From: Mesorhizobium sp. C432A
GTDB taxonomy: Bacteria > Pseudomonadota > Alphaproteobacteria > Rhizobiales > Rhizobiaceae
Assembly (NCBI RefSeq): GCF_030323145.1
Contig: NZ_CP100470.1
Location: 5,497,001-5,561,000, forward strand
DNA length: 64,000 bases
Direction: 5' to 3'
The position numbers and the translations under genes are program-made. Of the stretch, positions 21,010 through 30,270 are shown piece by piece. A model generated the notes under the pieces. It had not been told where the DNA came from. It worked only from the letters and a program-made list of their open reading frames with translations, and searched no databases. How positions within the stretch are numbered: the first letter of the stretch is position 1; each line of letters begins with the position of its first letter.

Positions 21010-22152
21010 ATGCAATTCATCGATCTTGGCGCGCAGCGCGAACGTATCCGCGACCGGCTGAAGGCCGCGATCGACAATGTCGTCGAGGAAGGCCGCTATA
21101 TCCTCGGACCGCAAGTCACCGAATTCGAAAACAAGCTCGCAGCCTATATCGGCACCAAGCATGTCGTGGCCTGCGCCAACGGCACCGACGCGCTGCTGTT
21201 GCCGCTGTTTGCCGCCGGTATCGGCCCCGGCGACGCGGTGTTCGTGCCGAGCTTCACCTTTGCCGCGACGGCGGAAGTGGTGGCGCTTGCCAAGGCCGAA
21301 CCGGTTTTCGTCGATGTCGACGCCGAGACCTACAACATCGACATCGCCAGCCTCGAGGCGGCGATCGCCATGATCAAGAAGGAAGGCCGGCTGAAGCCGA
21401 AGGCGATTATTCCCGTCGACCTGTTCGGGCTTGCCGCCGACTACGAGGCGATCATGGCGATTGCCAAGCGCGAAGGGCTGCTGGTGATCGAGGATGCGGC
21501 GCAGTCGATCGGCGGTTCGGCCGACGGCACAATGTGCGGCGCCTTCGGCCATGTCGGCTCGACCAGCTTTTATCCGGCCAAGCCGCTGGGCTGCTACGGC
21601 GATGGCGGCGCGATGTTCACCAATGACGACGCGCTGGCCGACCAGCTGCGCTCGTTTGCGTTCCACGGTAAGGGCGAGACGCAGTATGACAATGTCCGCG
21701 TCGGCATCAATTCACGCCTCGACACGATCCAGGCGGCGATCCTGATCGAGAAACTCGCCATCCTCGAAGACGAGATGGTCGCCCGCCAGGTGGTGGCCAA
21801 GCGCTACGCCGAAGGTCTCGGCGACATCGTCAAGGCGTCACGCAATCTGGGCGGTGGCCGCTCGGCCTGGGCGCAATACGCCATCGAGACGCCGAAGCGC
21901 GACGGGTTGAGGGCGCATCTCGGCGAAAAGGGCATCCCTTCGGTGATCTATTATGTGAAGCCGCTGCACGAGCAGGTCGCCTATCGCGACTATCCGCGCA
22001 CGCCGACCGGGCTTGCGGTTTCGGAGGAACTGCCGAAGCGCATCCTGTGCCTGCCGATGCATCCCTATCTCAGCGAAGCCGACCAGGACCGCATCATCGA
22101 GACGATCCGCAACTACATTGGCTCGAACTCGGCGCATGTAGCGGCGGCGTAA
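21010..22152 (+). CDS. DegT/DnrJ/EryC1 sugar aminotransferase (WbpE-like)
   Basis: PLP-dependent aminotransferase that aminates a keto-sugar nucleotide. The 380 residues start MQFIDLGAQRERIRDRLKAA; the PLP lysine is Lys191 in FYPAKPLGCYGDGGAMF, and the cofactor-binding Asp is in VIEDAAQSIG. It resembles WbpE, which makes UDP-2-acetamido-3-amino-3-deoxyglucuronate, though no partner dehydrogenase is adjacent. The ATG at 21010 is chosen because an upstream start at 20953 would add 19 residues not typical of the family. It stands alone between the kinase gene (291-base gap) and the convergent cysQ (1-base gap). Role in surface polysaccharide or lipid A sugars is inferred. Confidence 0.88.
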   Translation: MQFIDLGAQRERIRDRLKAAIDNVVEEGRYILGPQVTEFENKLAAYIGTKHVVACANGTDALLLPLFAAGIGPGDAVFVPSFTFAATAEVVALAKAEPVFVDVDAETYNIDIASLEAAIAMIKKEGRLKPKAIIPVDLFGLAADYEAIMAIAKREGLLVIEDAAQSIGGSADGTMCGAFGHVGSTSFYPAKPLGCYGDGGAMFTNDDALADQLRSFAFHGKGETQYDNVRVGINSRLDTIQAAILIEKLAILEDEMVARQVVAKRYAEGLGDIVKASRNLGGGRSAWAQYAIETPKRDGLRAHLGEKGIPSVIYYVKPLHEQVAYRDYPRTPTGLAVSEELPKRILCLPMHPYLSEADQDRIIETIRNYIGSNSAHVAAA

Positions 22153-22153
22153 G

Positions 22154-22975
22154 TTACGCCGCGTCCGCCGCCTTCCCGCTCGCAATAAAATGCGGGTTGG
22201 CGAAATCCTCGTCGTCGCTCTGTTTGCGCTTGCCATAGGTGAGCGGCTCGCCGTCCAGCGTGCGCGTCATGCCGCCGGCGGCGCGCAGTACGGCGTCGCC
22301 GGCCGCCGTGTCCCATTCCATGGTGCGGCCGAAGCGCGGATAGATGTCGGCTTCGGCTGCGGCGAGCAGGCAGAATTTCAGCGATGAGCCGACCGAGACG
22401 ATCTCGGCGGCGCCGAGATCCTTGATGAAGGCTTCGGTCTCCGGGGTGTTGTGCGAGTGGCTGGCAACGACCGCCAGCGGCGTGACCGCCCTCCTAACCG
22501 AAATCCGCCGGCGGCCGACGATACGGAAGTCGCCTTCGACCTCGATTGCTTCGGCCCAGCCCGGCCGTCCAGAGAAGAACCGCCCGCTGCACGGTGCGAA
22601 GACGACGCCGATCTCCGGCACGCCGTGCCGGACAAGCGCAATGTTGACGGTGAAATCGGTCCGGCGGTTGACGAATTCCTTCGTTCCATCGAGCGGATCG
22701 ATCAGGAAGAAGGCGCCATCCAGATCGGGCGGCACAATGCCTTCGGCGACCTCTTCCTCGGCCACGCAGGGAATATCGGGATAGGCCGCACGCAGGCCGG
22801 CGAGGATGATCGTCTCGCTCTCGCGGTCGGCTTCCGTGACCGGCGAGGAGTCGGACTTGCTGTCGACCGCGCAGCCGGCCTTGAAGACCCGCATCACCTC
22901 GCGTCCGGCTTCGAGCGCCAGGCGCTCGAACACGTCGAGCATCACTTCGTCGTCAGATGCCGCCGCCGCTGTCAT
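22154..22975 (-). CDS. cysQ: 3'(2'),5'-bisphosphate nucleotidase CysQ
   Basis: Removes the 3'-phosphate of PAP (and PAPS), clearing the by-product of sulfotransferases or PAPS reductase. An inositol-monophosphatase-fold protein of about 273 residues with the metal-binding motifs [19 protein letters not shown] and, near the C-terminus, [16 protein letters not shown]. Two starts are possible: ATG at 23002 (overlapping cysNC by 50 bases) or ATG at 22975 (23-base overlap); the shorter is given, without strong ribosome-binding evidence for either. It is the third gene of the cysD-cysNC-cysQ unit. Confidence 0.92.
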   Translation of the reverse strand: MTAAAASDDEVMLDVFERLALEAGREVMRVFKAGCAVDSKSDSSPVTEADRESETIILAGLRAAYPDIPCVAEEEVAEGIVPPDLDGAFFLIDPLDGTKEFVNRRTDFTVNIALVRHGVPEIGVVFAPCSGRFFSGRPGWAEAIEVEGDFRIVGRRRISVRRAVTPLAVVASHSHNTPETEAFIKDLGAAEIVSVGSSLKFCLLAAAEADIYPRFGRTMEWDTAAGDAVLRAAGGMTRTLDGEPLTYGKRKQSDDEDFANPHFIASGKAADAA

Positions 22976-24890
22976 ATTGGTCTTCGGCAATGTCGCGCTC
23001 ATTCAGCCAGTGTTCCAGAGCCTCTACCATCTCCTCGGCCGTCTTGCCGAGTGTCTTGAGATGGATTTCGGGATTTTCGGGAGCTTCATACGGGGAATCG
23101 ACGCCGGTGAAGTTCTTGATCTCGCCATTCAGCGCCCGTGCGTAAAGGCCTTTCGGGTCGCGTCGGGCGCATTCCTCGAACGGCGTATCGACGAACACTT
23201 CGACGAACTCGCCGTCGGCCATCAACTCCCTGGCCATGCGCCGCTCGGCGCTGAAGGGCGAGATGAAGGAGACAATGACGATCAGCCCGGCATCGGCCAT
23301 CAGCTTGGCCACCTCGGCGACCCGGCGGATGTTTTCGACACGGTCGACGTCGGTGAAGCCGAGATCGCGGTTTAGGCCGTGGCGGACATTGTCGCCGTCG
23401 AGAATGTAGGTGTGGCGCCCGGAAGCGAACAGCTTCTTCTCGAGCAGGTTGGCGATGGTCGACTTGCCCGAACCGGAAAGCCCAGTGAACCAGAACACGG
23501 CGGGACGCTGGCTCTTCAGGTCGGAGCGGCCGCGCTTGCCGACATCGAGCGACTGCCAGTGGATGTTTTCGGCGCGGCGCAAGGTATGCAGGATCATGCC
23601 GGCGCCGACCGTGGCATTGGTGATGCGGTCGATCAGGATGAAGGCGCCGGTATCGCGGTTGTCGGCGAAGGAGTCGAAGGCGATCGGCGCCCGGGTCGAG
23701 ATGTTGCAGATGCCGACTTCGTTCATCTCGAGCGACTTCGCCGCCTCGCGAGCGAAGTCGTTGACGTTGACGCGGTATTTCAGGTCGGTGACGGTGGCGC
23801 TGGTCTGGTCGGTCTCGGTGCGCAGTATATAGGAGCGACCCGGCAGCAGCGCTGCCTCGTCGAACCAGACGATGTTGGCGGCGAACTGGTCGGCGACCTG
23901 CGGCCGTGCCGCCGGCGACACCAGCATGTTGCCTCTGGAGACCTCGACCTCGTCATCGAGCACAAGGGTGATGGCCTGGCCGGCCACCGCCTGGGCAAGA
24001 TCGCCGCCTTGCGCGACGATGCGCTTGACCCGCGAGGCCTTGCCGGATTTGGCGACCACCACCTCGTCGCCCTGCGCGACGGAGCCGGACGCGATGGTGC
24101 CGGCAAAGCCGCGGAAGTCGAGATTGGGCCGGTTGACATACTGCACCGGAAACCGGAACGGCAGTTCGACCGCGGCCTCGTCGACCGATATGGTTTCGAG
24201 ATGCTCGATCAGCGACGGGCCGGAATACCACGCCGTCTTGCCGGAGCGGCTGGTGACATTGTCGCCATAGCGGGCCGACATCGGGATCGGCACGATCGTC
24301 TGGAAGCCGAGCTCGTGCGAGAACTGCCGGTAATCCTCGACGATACGGTCGAACACCGCCTGGTCGAAATCGACGAGGTCGATCTTGTTGACGGCAAGCA
24401 CGATATGGCGGATGCCGAGCAGCGAAGCGATGATCGAGTGGCGCCGGGTCTGGCGCAGCACGCCCTGGCGCGCATCGATGAGCACGATGGCGAGATCGGC
24501 GGTAGAGGCGCCGGTCGCCATGTTGCGGGTGTACTGTTCATGGCCGGGCGTGTCGGCGACGATGAACTTGCGCTTGGGCGTGGCGAAGAAGCGGTAGGCG
24601 ACGTCGATGGTGATGCCTTGCTCGCGCTCGGCCTCGAGGCCGTCGACCAGAAGCGCGAAGTCGATGTCGTCGCCAGTGGTGCCGTGCTTGCGGGAATCGC
24701 GCGCGAGTGCGGCGAGCTGGTCCTCGAAGATCTGCTTTGTGTCGGACAGAAGACGGCCGATCAACGTCGACTTGCCGTCGTCGACCGAGCCGCAGGTGAG
24801 AAAGCGGAGCAGCGACTTCTTCTCCTGCGCCGCCATGTATTCGCGCACGCCGTCGGTGGGAGCGAGGCTCTTGGCCAGGATATGGCGCAT
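22953..24890 (-). CDS. cysNC: Bifunctional sulfate adenylyltransferase subunit 1 / APS kinase
   Basis: Fusion of the GTPase subunit of ATP sulfurylase (CysN, about 1-455) with APS kinase (CysC, about 460-640), 645 residues. With CysD it turns sulfate into APS and on to PAPS. The GTPase P-loop is [15 protein letters not shown] (34-48) with [12 protein letters not shown] and NKIDL; the kinase P-loop is GLSGSGKST (about 470-478), followed by [16 protein letters not shown]. The same fusion is found in rhizobial NodQ. It starts 3 bases after the cysD stop. No PAPS reductase (cysH) lies nearby, so PAPS here may serve sulfation rather than cysteine synthesis; that is inference. Confidence 0.95.
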   Translation of the reverse strand: MRHILAKSLAPTDGVREYMAAQEKKSLLRFLTCGSVDDGKSTLIGRLLSDTKQIFEDQLAALARDSRKHGTTGDDIDFALLVDGLEAEREQGITIDVAYRFFATPKRKFIVADTPGHEQYTRNMATGASTADLAIVLIDARQGVLRQTRRHSIIASLLGIRHIVLAVNKIDLVDFDQAVFDRIVEDYRQFSHELGFQTIVPIPMSARYGDNVTSRSGKTAWYSGPSLIEHLETISVDEAAVELPFRFPVQYVNRPNLDFRGFAGTIASGSVAQGDEVVVAKSGKASRVKRIVAQGGDLAQAVAGQAITLVLDDEVEVSRGNMLVSPAARPQVADQFAANIVWFDEAALLPGRSYILRTETDQTSATVTDLKYRVNVNDFAREAAKSLEMNEVGICNISTRAPIAFDSFADNRDTGAFILIDRITNATVGAGMILHTLRRAENIHWQSLDVGKRGRSDLKSQRPAVFWFTGLSGSGKSTIANLLEKKLFASGRHTYILDGDNVRHGLNRDLGFTDVDRVENIRRVAEVAKLMADAGLIVIVSFISPFSAERRMARELMADGEFVEVFVDTPFEECARRDPKGLYARALNGEIKNFTGVDSPYEAPENPEIHLKTLGKTAEEMVEALEHWLNERDIAEDQYDSGGGI

Positions 24891-24892
24891 GC

Positions 24893-25798
24893 TCAGAAAT
24901 ACCCCTCGCGCTTCTTCTTTTCCATCGAGCCGGCTTCATCGCGGTCGATGAGGCGGCCCTGGCGCTCGGAGGTGCGCGCCGTCAGCATCTCGCCGACGAT
25001 GGCTTCGAGCGTGTCGGCGTCGGATTCGATGGCGCCGGTCAGCGGATAACAGCCAAGCGTGCGGAAACGGACCAGGCGGTTCTCCACCGTCTCATCGGGG
25101 CGCAATTGCATGCGATCGTCATCCTTCATGATCAGCATGCCGTCGCGTTCGACCACCGGCCGCTCCTTGGCGAAATAGAGCGGCACGATCGGGATGTTTT
25201 CCTGCAGAATGTACTGCCAGATATCGAGCTCGGTCCAATTCGACAGCGGAAACACGCGGATCGATTCGCCCGGCGCGATGCGGGTGTTGAAGATCTTCCA
25301 CATCTCCGGCCGCTGGTTCTTCGGGTCCCAGACATGCTGGGCGTTGCGGAAGGAAAAGATGCGCTCCTTGGCGCGCGACTTCTCCTCGTCGCGCCGCGCC
25401 CCGCCGAAGGCAGCGTCAAAGCCGTATTTGTCGAGCGCCTGGCGCAACGCCACCGTCTTCATCACATGGGTGTGGGTGTTCGAGCCATGGTCAAAGGGGT
25501 TGATACCGTCGCGCACGCCGTCTTCATTGACGTGGACCAGCAGGTCGAAGCCGAGCTTCTGCGCCATCTGGTCGCGAAAGGCGATCATCTCGCGGAACTT
25601 CCAGGTGGTGTCGACATGCAGGAAGGGGAAAGGCGGCTTGGCCGGATAGAAGGCCTTCATCGCCAGATGCATCAGCACGGAGGAATCCTTGCCGACGGAA
25701 TAGAGCATCACCGGCTTGGAGAAGGAGGCCGCAACCTCACGGAAGATGTGGATGGACTCGGCCTCGAGCCGCTGCAGATGCGTAAGCGCGATGTTCAT
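24893..25798 (-). CDS. cysD: Sulfate adenylyltransferase subunit 2
   Basis: Catalytic subunit of ATP sulfurylase, 301 residues, PAPS-reductase/N-type PPase fold. The PP-loop is [14 protein letters not shown] (about 33-46), and the C-terminus reads [11 protein letters not shown], as in CysD/NodP. The start [15 protein letters not shown] is chosen because the family begins this way; an in-frame ATG at 25837 would add 13 atypical residues. The ribosome-binding site is weak for both. It is the first gene of the operon, so its promoter should be in the 413-base gap upstream. CysD and NodP are near-identical families; no nod box or other nod gene is seen, so cysD is the better name. Confidence 0.95.
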   Translation of the reverse strand: MNIALTHLQRLEAESIHIFREVAASFSKPVMLYSVGKDSSVLMHLAMKAFYPAKPPFPFLHVDTTWKFREMIAFRDQMAQKLGFDLLVHVNEDGVRDGINPFDHGSNTHTHVMKTVALRQALDKYGFDAAFGGARRDEEKSRAKERIFSFRNAQHVWDPKNQRPEMWKIFNTRIAPGESIRVFPLSNWTELDIWQYILQENIPIVPLYFAKERPVVERDGMLIMKDDDRMQLRPDETVENRLVRFRTLGCYPLTGAIESDADTLEAIVGEMLTARTSERQGRLIDRDEAGSMEKKKREGYF

Positions 25799-26211
25799 GG
25801 ACTGTGAGCGTTCTCTCGTGCAATCCAGACCTTGCATCAGATGGATCGGGCGTCCTTTTCAGCCGCCCGGTTCAAGCTTCACTGCTGGACACTATCGGTT
25901 CGTGCCGGCGTTCTAGCAGATCGCCACCTGATATAACAACGCTGGAAAGGCCGGCGGCCACACCGATCGGCAACGAATTTTCCATGAAAAGCCCAGAATC
26001 GGGAAATTCCTGCCCGACGGAGCGATAGCCTTCAAAGGCCGGGAAAAATCTTGCCTGGACCGAAAGAAACGCCGGCCCGACCTCGTCGCACTTTCGAAAA
26101 CCGCACCCAGCCGCTATACCGGCTCCTGAACCTGCGCCGGGCGGCATGCCGCAAATGCCGCGCCAAACATTGTCCGTCGCCACGCGACCCAGCGCATTGT
26201 GAACCAGAGCA
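25799..26211. other. Divergent intergenic region cysD / O-antigen ligase
   Basis: About 410 bases between divergent genes. It should contain the cysD promoter and the promoter of the rightward polysaccharide genes. A minus-strand open frame crosses it but runs on into the ligase gene and has no recognisable family, so it is not called. No clear operator, riboswitch or terminator was seen. Confidence 0.4.
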
Positions 26212-27498
26212 TTGACCCCGATCTCCGCCATCAAGCAGCACGTTTCGCCGTCACGGATCAACATCACCTTCTCCATTCTGTGCTTCTTTTTCCCGCCGGT
26301 GCTGGGATCGGCGGTCAGCTTTTTGTTCAATGGCGGCGGCCTGTGGTCGGTGCTTCTGCTTGCGTTGAAAAGACGGCGTTTCAACATTGACCGGCCGATG
26401 ACCGTGATGACGGTGGCCATCTATGCCTATTGCGCAGCCAGCGTGCTCGCCTCCATCGTCAACAATTCGATCGCCAGGGATGCGCCGCATCTGGCAGGGC
26501 TGATCACCTTCCTGTTTTTCCCTGTCTCATACGCGACCTGGAGCATTACCGAGAAAACCACGCTGACGCGCATCGTCGTGCTGGCGAGCGCCGCCGCCTG
26601 TTTTGGCGCCGTGCTGCTGGCGGTCGTGCAATATCACGGGCTGGGCATACGGGCCGAAGGCGGCGCCGGCAATCCGATCGTGTTCGCGACCGTCGCCTGC
26701 CTCAGCATGATGATGTGCCTGGCAGGCGCTTTATCGGGTGTAGAAAAGAACAGGACGTTGCTGGCCTGCGCGACACTGGCCGGCGCGGTCGCCATTGTCT
26801 ATTCGGGATCTCGGATAATCTGGCTGGCGATGCTGGTGGCCGGCATCGCGGTCCTGCTGATCAACCGTCGCAAGCTCAACAACAGAAACGCCATTCGGCT
26901 TTTGCTGATTGCGGGGGCGACCGGCATCGTCATCGCTGTCATCGGTCTCCCCATCATTTCCGAGCGCGCGGCCTTCCTGTTCAGCGACTGGGATGCGCTC
27001 GCCACGAAGGGCGACCACACGACCGCGCTCGGCTTGCGCGCCGCACTTTGGCAGATTGGCCTGAGCGCCTTCCACGACATGCCGATTTTCGGCCACGGCA
27101 TTGCCGCAAGCCGCGAGCTGATAAAGGATGGGTTCCACAATCAGTTCAACATGCCGTCGACGGGCTTCAGCCATTTCCACAATGGCTTCCTGACCGCATT
27201 GGTGGAGGCCGGCCTGCTTGGAGCCGTAACGCTCGCGGCTGTGTTCGTCGTTGCCGCGAGAAACGCGGCCATCGTGCTGCGCACCAGCGCGGACGCGATC
27301 GAGCGGTTCGGCGCCACGATGATTGTCGTCACTGCGATCACCTATCTCATCGGCGGCCTGACCGGCATCCTGGTCGGCCACGACATCCTCGATGCCACAC
27401 TGATGGTGTTTCTGGTGTCCGGGACCTATCTTGCATCGGGCCGGCAACAAATGCTGCCGGAACAACCGGCCCCGGCGCCCCAGGCAAGCCGGCCGTGA
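26212..27498 (+). CDS. O-antigen ligase/polymerase-family membrane protein
   Basis: Integral membrane protein of 428 residues with 10-12 hydrophobic segments, of the Wzy/WaaL (PF04932) type. The conserved long periplasmic loop and its histidine motif are visible: GHGIAASREL followed by FSHFHNGFLTALVEAG (about 320-335). Such proteins ligate O-antigen to lipid A-core or polymerise repeat units. The first available start in frame is a TTG at 26212; a stop lies four codons upstream and no in-frame ATG occurs before the first membrane segments. Since an ABC exporter lies 14 kb away, a ligase role is somewhat more likely than a Wzy role, but sequence alone does not decide. Confidence 0.82.
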   Translation: MTPISAIKQHVSPSRINITFSILCFFFPPVLGSAVSFLFNGGGLWSVLLLALKRRRFNIDRPMTVMTVAIYAYCAASVLASIVNNSIARDAPHLAGLITFLFFPVSYATWSITEKTTLTRIVVLASAAACFGAVLLAVVQYHGLGIRAEGGAGNPIVFATVACLSMMMCLAGALSGVEKNRTLLACATLAGAVAIVYSGSRIIWLAMLVAGIAVLLINRRKLNNRNAIRLLLIAGATGIVIAVIGLPIISERAAFLFSDWDALATKGDHTTALGLRAALWQIGLSAFHDMPIFGHGIAASRELIKDGFHNQFNMPSTGFSHFHNGFLTALVEAGLLGAVTLAAVFVVAARNAAIVLRTSADAIERFGATMIVVTAITYLIGGLTGILVGHDILDATLMVFLVSGTYLASGRQQMLPEQPAPAPQASRP

Positions 27499-28445
27499 AA
27501 GTGCTGGTCACAGGCGCGACGGGTTTCATCGGCAGGCAGGTGGTCAACCAGCTTCGCGAAGCCGGGTTCGGGGTGCGCATGGCATCGCGCCACCCGGAAC
27601 GGCTCGATCCCGTGAGCGATGCGGTTTTGTTGCCGGACTTCGACGCGCCGGCCCAGGCATTCCAGGCGCTGATGCGAGATGTCACCCATGTCGTCCACTG
27701 TGCGGCGCTCAACAATGACCGCAAGGCGAGCGAAGCCGACTTCATGGCCGCCAACGCGACACTGACCGCCCAGCTGGCGCGCGCGGCCGCCTGGCGGACA
27801 AGCGGGCGCTTCGTCTATCTGTCATCGATCCGGGCGGTGGCCGGTCCCGGTTTCAGCGGAACCATCAGTGAAGCGACGCCAGCAGCCCCGCAATGCGCCT
27901 ATGGGCGCTCGAAACGCGAAGGCGAGATCAGGATGCTCGAAGCCTATGCCTCCAGGCCCTCCGACGCCACGACGTTGCGCCTGCCGCCGGTCTATGGCGA
28001 AGGCATGAAGGGAAACCTGGCGTACCTGATGCGGCTGAGCGGCATGCCTATAGCCTTGTCGCTGCCGGCGGCGACCTTCAGCGGCCTCCGATCATTGATG
28101 TCATGCGAGAGTGCGGCGCGAACCGCTGTTTATCTGTTCAGCCGTCCGCAGTCGGTTCGCCGGGCCTACGTCGCCTGCGACCTCCCGCCCCTCCCGGTCT
28201 CATCCATCATCATGGCCTTCCGGGACGGTTATGGCTACTCGTTGAAGCTGTCCAGAGTGCCCGGCGGCCTGGTGCGGACAGCACTGACCTTGATCGGCAA
28301 ACGCACGGCATGGGAGGCGATGACCGCGACCCAAATTTGCGATCCGTCCGTGCTGGTATCCGAAGGCTGGGCGCCACAGACCGATTCGCTCGAACAGCTG
28401 ACCGAGCTCGCACGCCGCTACAAATCGGGTGCCGTTCAGCGGTAG
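27495..28445 (+). CDS. NAD-dependent epimerase/dehydratase (SDR)
   Basis: Extended short-chain dehydrogenase of 316 residues acting on a nucleotide sugar. The Rossmann motif is VTGATGFIGRQV (4-15), and the YxxxK pair is in CAYGRSKREGE after LSSIRAVAG. The GTG at 27495 overlaps the preceding stop as GTGA, so the two genes are translationally coupled; a much longer frame extends upstream through the ligase gene, but it is only the shadow of that gene. It resembles WbpV/WbpK-like 4-epimerases or reductases that pair with initiating sugar transferases, such as the one convergent here. Substrate unknown. Confidence 0.85.
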   Translation: MKVLVTGATGFIGRQVVNQLREAGFGVRMASRHPERLDPVSDAVLLPDFDAPAQAFQALMRDVTHVVHCAALNNDRKASEADFMAANATLTAQLARAAAWRTSGRFVYLSSIRAVAGPGFSGTISEATPAAPQCAYGRSKREGEIRMLEAYASRPSDATTLRLPPVYGEGMKGNLAYLMRLSGMPIALSLPAATFSGLRSLMSCESAARTAVYLFSRPQSVRRAYVACDLPPLPVSSIIMAFRDGYGYSLKLSRVPGGLVRTALTLIGKRTAWEAMTATQICDPSVLVSEGWAPQTDSLEQLTELARRYKSGAVQR

Positions 28446-28975
28446 AAAATCGTGCCTATGAGAATGCGGACATCGAGGCCCACCGATGCCGACTTTAAAT
28501 ACTCGGCATCGGTTTCGGCGCAGAGCTTTGGGTCGGACATGTCGATGCCTTTCATCTGCGCGAGCCCGGTAATGCCCGGAAGCGCCGCAAGCACACCCAA
28601 TTGCCTGCGGCGTTCGACCAATTCCGTCTGCGTGGGCAGGCACGGCCGCGGTCCGACCAGGCTCATCTCGCCCTTGAGCACGTTCCAGAGCTGCGGCAGC
28701 TCGTCGATCTTGAATTTCCGCAGCACCTTGCCGACGGCAGTGACGGAAATTGCCGGCGCCTGATGCGAGGGCAGAGACGGCGTTCCCACAACCATCGTGC
28801 GCAGCTTGTGGCAGGCAAACGGCACCCCGTGCTGGCCGACACGGGTTTGAGAGAAGAGTGCCGGTCCAGGCGACGTCGTCCTGATTGCCAGCATGGCAAG
28901 CAGGATGAAAGGCGAGGCCAGTGGCAGCAGCAGCGCCGCCACCGCCAGGTCGAAAGCTCGCTTGGGTTCCCTCAT
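28436..28975 (-). CDS. Initiating sugar-phosphate transferase (bacterial sugar transferase family)
   Basis: Short polyprenyl-phosphate hexose-1-phosphate transferase of 179 residues, the PF02397 family, which loads the first sugar onto undecaprenyl phosphate. One N-terminal hydrophobic hairpin (about 8-32), then KLRTM and the hallmark KFKIDELPQLWNVLKG followed by SLVGPRP (about 87-112). It lacks the four-helix N-terminal domain of WbaP/WcaJ, like PglC-size enzymes. The start at MREPKRAFD is set by family alignment. Its 3' end overlaps the convergent epimerase gene by 10 bases. Next to a SDR and a WbpM-type dehydratase, it may use a di-N-acetylated or 6-deoxy sugar; that is inference. Confidence 0.92.
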   Translation of the reverse strand: MREPKRAFDLAVAALLLPLASPFILLAMLAIRTTSPGPALFSQTRVGQHGVPFACHKLRTMVVGTPSLPSHQAPAISVTAVGKVLRKFKIDELPQLWNVLKGEMSLVGPRPCLPTQTELVERRRQLGVLAALPGITGLAQMKGIDMSDPKLCAETDAEYLKSASVGLDVRILIGTIFYR

Positions 28976-28992
28976 GGCCGTGTCTGCATGCT

Positions 28993-29925
28993 CTAGATCC
29001 GCCGCCAGATGAAGGCCAGATAGAGCCCAAGCGTCCCAGCCAGCGTCTGCCGGTAGACGCCGCTTTTTCTGAGAAGGCGCAGGCGTCGCAAGATACCGCC
29101 CTTTCGTGCCCTGATGAACAGGCCGAGACAGGCGGCGGCATCCCTCGAGAGGATGTCGCGATTGACCGCCAGGCCACTCAGATTGTGATCGGTCCAGACG
29201 GCGAACTCGCCCCTGAAGAGGCGCCCCAGCCGCGACAGCCTCGCCTTCCACGACACGTTGGCGCCGACCAGGTTTGCCTCATGCTGGCGGTAGCGCACCA
29301 GCGGTCGCGGGTCATAGCGAACAATGCCGCCGGCAGCCGTGACGATCAGATAGGTCCACCAGTCATGGCTGACGAACTCGGTCCTTGCCGATGCCTTTGC
29401 CAGCAACTTTCGCGCGGCGCGGTTGATCATCATCGTGTTGCCGCCGGCAATGCTTTGCACAAGCGCATTGCGAAATGCGGGTGGATGCTGGAACAGCGGC
29501 GAATACCCTTGCGCCGCTCCGGTTTCGGACATGGTCGCGGTCCTGGAGCAAAACAGCAGCGGCGTTGCGGCATCGTGCCCTTGCATCCAGGCAATAGCGC
29601 TCTCCAACCTATCCGGCTCCCAGATGTCATCCTGGTCGCAGAAGGCGTAGTAGTCGGCCTCGATGCGCGGATCGATGATCATCGCGCGGAAATTGGCGGC
29701 AAAGCCCTGGCGAGGACCATTCGACAGGGTCAACCGGCCCTTGGACCAGCGGCTCTGCCAGGCGCCGATAATGGCCGAAGTGCCGTCTGTCGAACCGTCG
29801 TCGGAAACCCAGAGGTCGACAACAGGATGCGATTGCGCAGCCAGCGACGCGAGCTGCTCGTCAAGGAAAGCCGCGCCATCTTTCGTGCCCAGCAGCACGG
29901 CCACGCGCTGATCTTGTCTGCTCAC
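28993..29925 (-). CDS. Glycosyltransferase family 2
   Basis: GT-A fold transferase of 310 residues. The nucleotide-binding start is VAVLLGTKDGAAFLDEQLAS, with DDGS at 42-45 and the metal-binding motif in AFCDQDDIWEPDR (about 93-105). It resembles rhamnosyltransferase-type GT2 enzymes that begin in the same way. The start is a GTG at 29925. It lies 17 bases upstream of the sugar-phosphate transferase on the same strand, so both may be one transcript. Donor and acceptor sugars are unknown. Confidence 0.88.
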   Translation of the reverse strand: MSRQDQRVAVLLGTKDGAAFLDEQLASLAAQSHPVVDLWVSDDGSTDGTSAIIGAWQSRWSKGRLTLSNGPRQGFAANFRAMIIDPRIEADYYAFCDQDDIWEPDRLESAIAWMQGHDAATPLLFCSRTATMSETGAAQGYSPLFQHPPAFRNALVQSIAGGNTMMINRAARKLLAKASARTEFVSHDWWTYLIVTAAGGIVRYDPRPLVRYRQHEANLVGANVSWKARLSRLGRLFRGEFAVWTDHNLSGLAVNRDILSRDAAACLGLFIRARKGGILRRLRLLRKSGVYRQTLAGTLGLYLAFIWRRI

Positions 29926-30065
29926 TGGTTCAAAATCATCTGCAAACGCCTGGGAACGGCCATCGGATCGGTTTCAATAGCCAATCCCGGTCGATCAGGA
30001 CAGGCTCTTTGTTTTGACGCAATCCCGGACGGGAAAACCGCTCCACACTTTTTCCTGGAATTGCT

Positions 30066-30270
30066 CTAACCAGCTTGCCCGACTGTTTTCGCAACGGTTT
30101 CCCGGCGTGCGTCACTTGGAGGCTCTTCCGCCTGATAGAGGGCGGCCATGACGGCGAGCGCCGAGGCCTTGTCCTGATCGCGCATGGCCGCCTGCAGCGA
30201 TGTCAGCGCCGCCTGGACCTTGGGCCATCCCACGACATCGGTTCTGAGGCCGAAGATCTTGGGATATCCA
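30066..30270 (-). other. Out-of-frame C-terminal tail of the WbpM/CapD-like gene
   Basis: After the codons for ALDIP, the minus strand contains a run of three C (plus-strand GGG at 30261-30263). With one more C the frame would continue PKIFGLRTDVVGWPKVQAAL and on through MRDQDKASALAVMAALYQAE to a TAG at 30066, adding about 65 residues. This tail has normal codon use and reads like the family C-terminus. Either a natural single-base deletion or a sequencing error in the homopolymer explains it. Confidence 0.7.

Noticed and set aside
24893-25798. Naming this gene nodP (with nodQ) as Nod-factor sulfation genes
   Set aside because: No nod box, nodH or other nodulation gene is in the window; cysD/cysNC is the neutral call.
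25872-26420. 182-codon minus-strand frame upstream of cysD
   Set aside because: Runs through the start of the O-antigen ligase gene, no domain or ribosome-binding site seen; considered chance, though the part at 25.9-26.2 kb is not excluded.
26430-28445. 671-codon plus-strand frame
   Set aside because: Only its last 316 codons are the epimerase gene; the first part is an alternative frame of the ligase gene.
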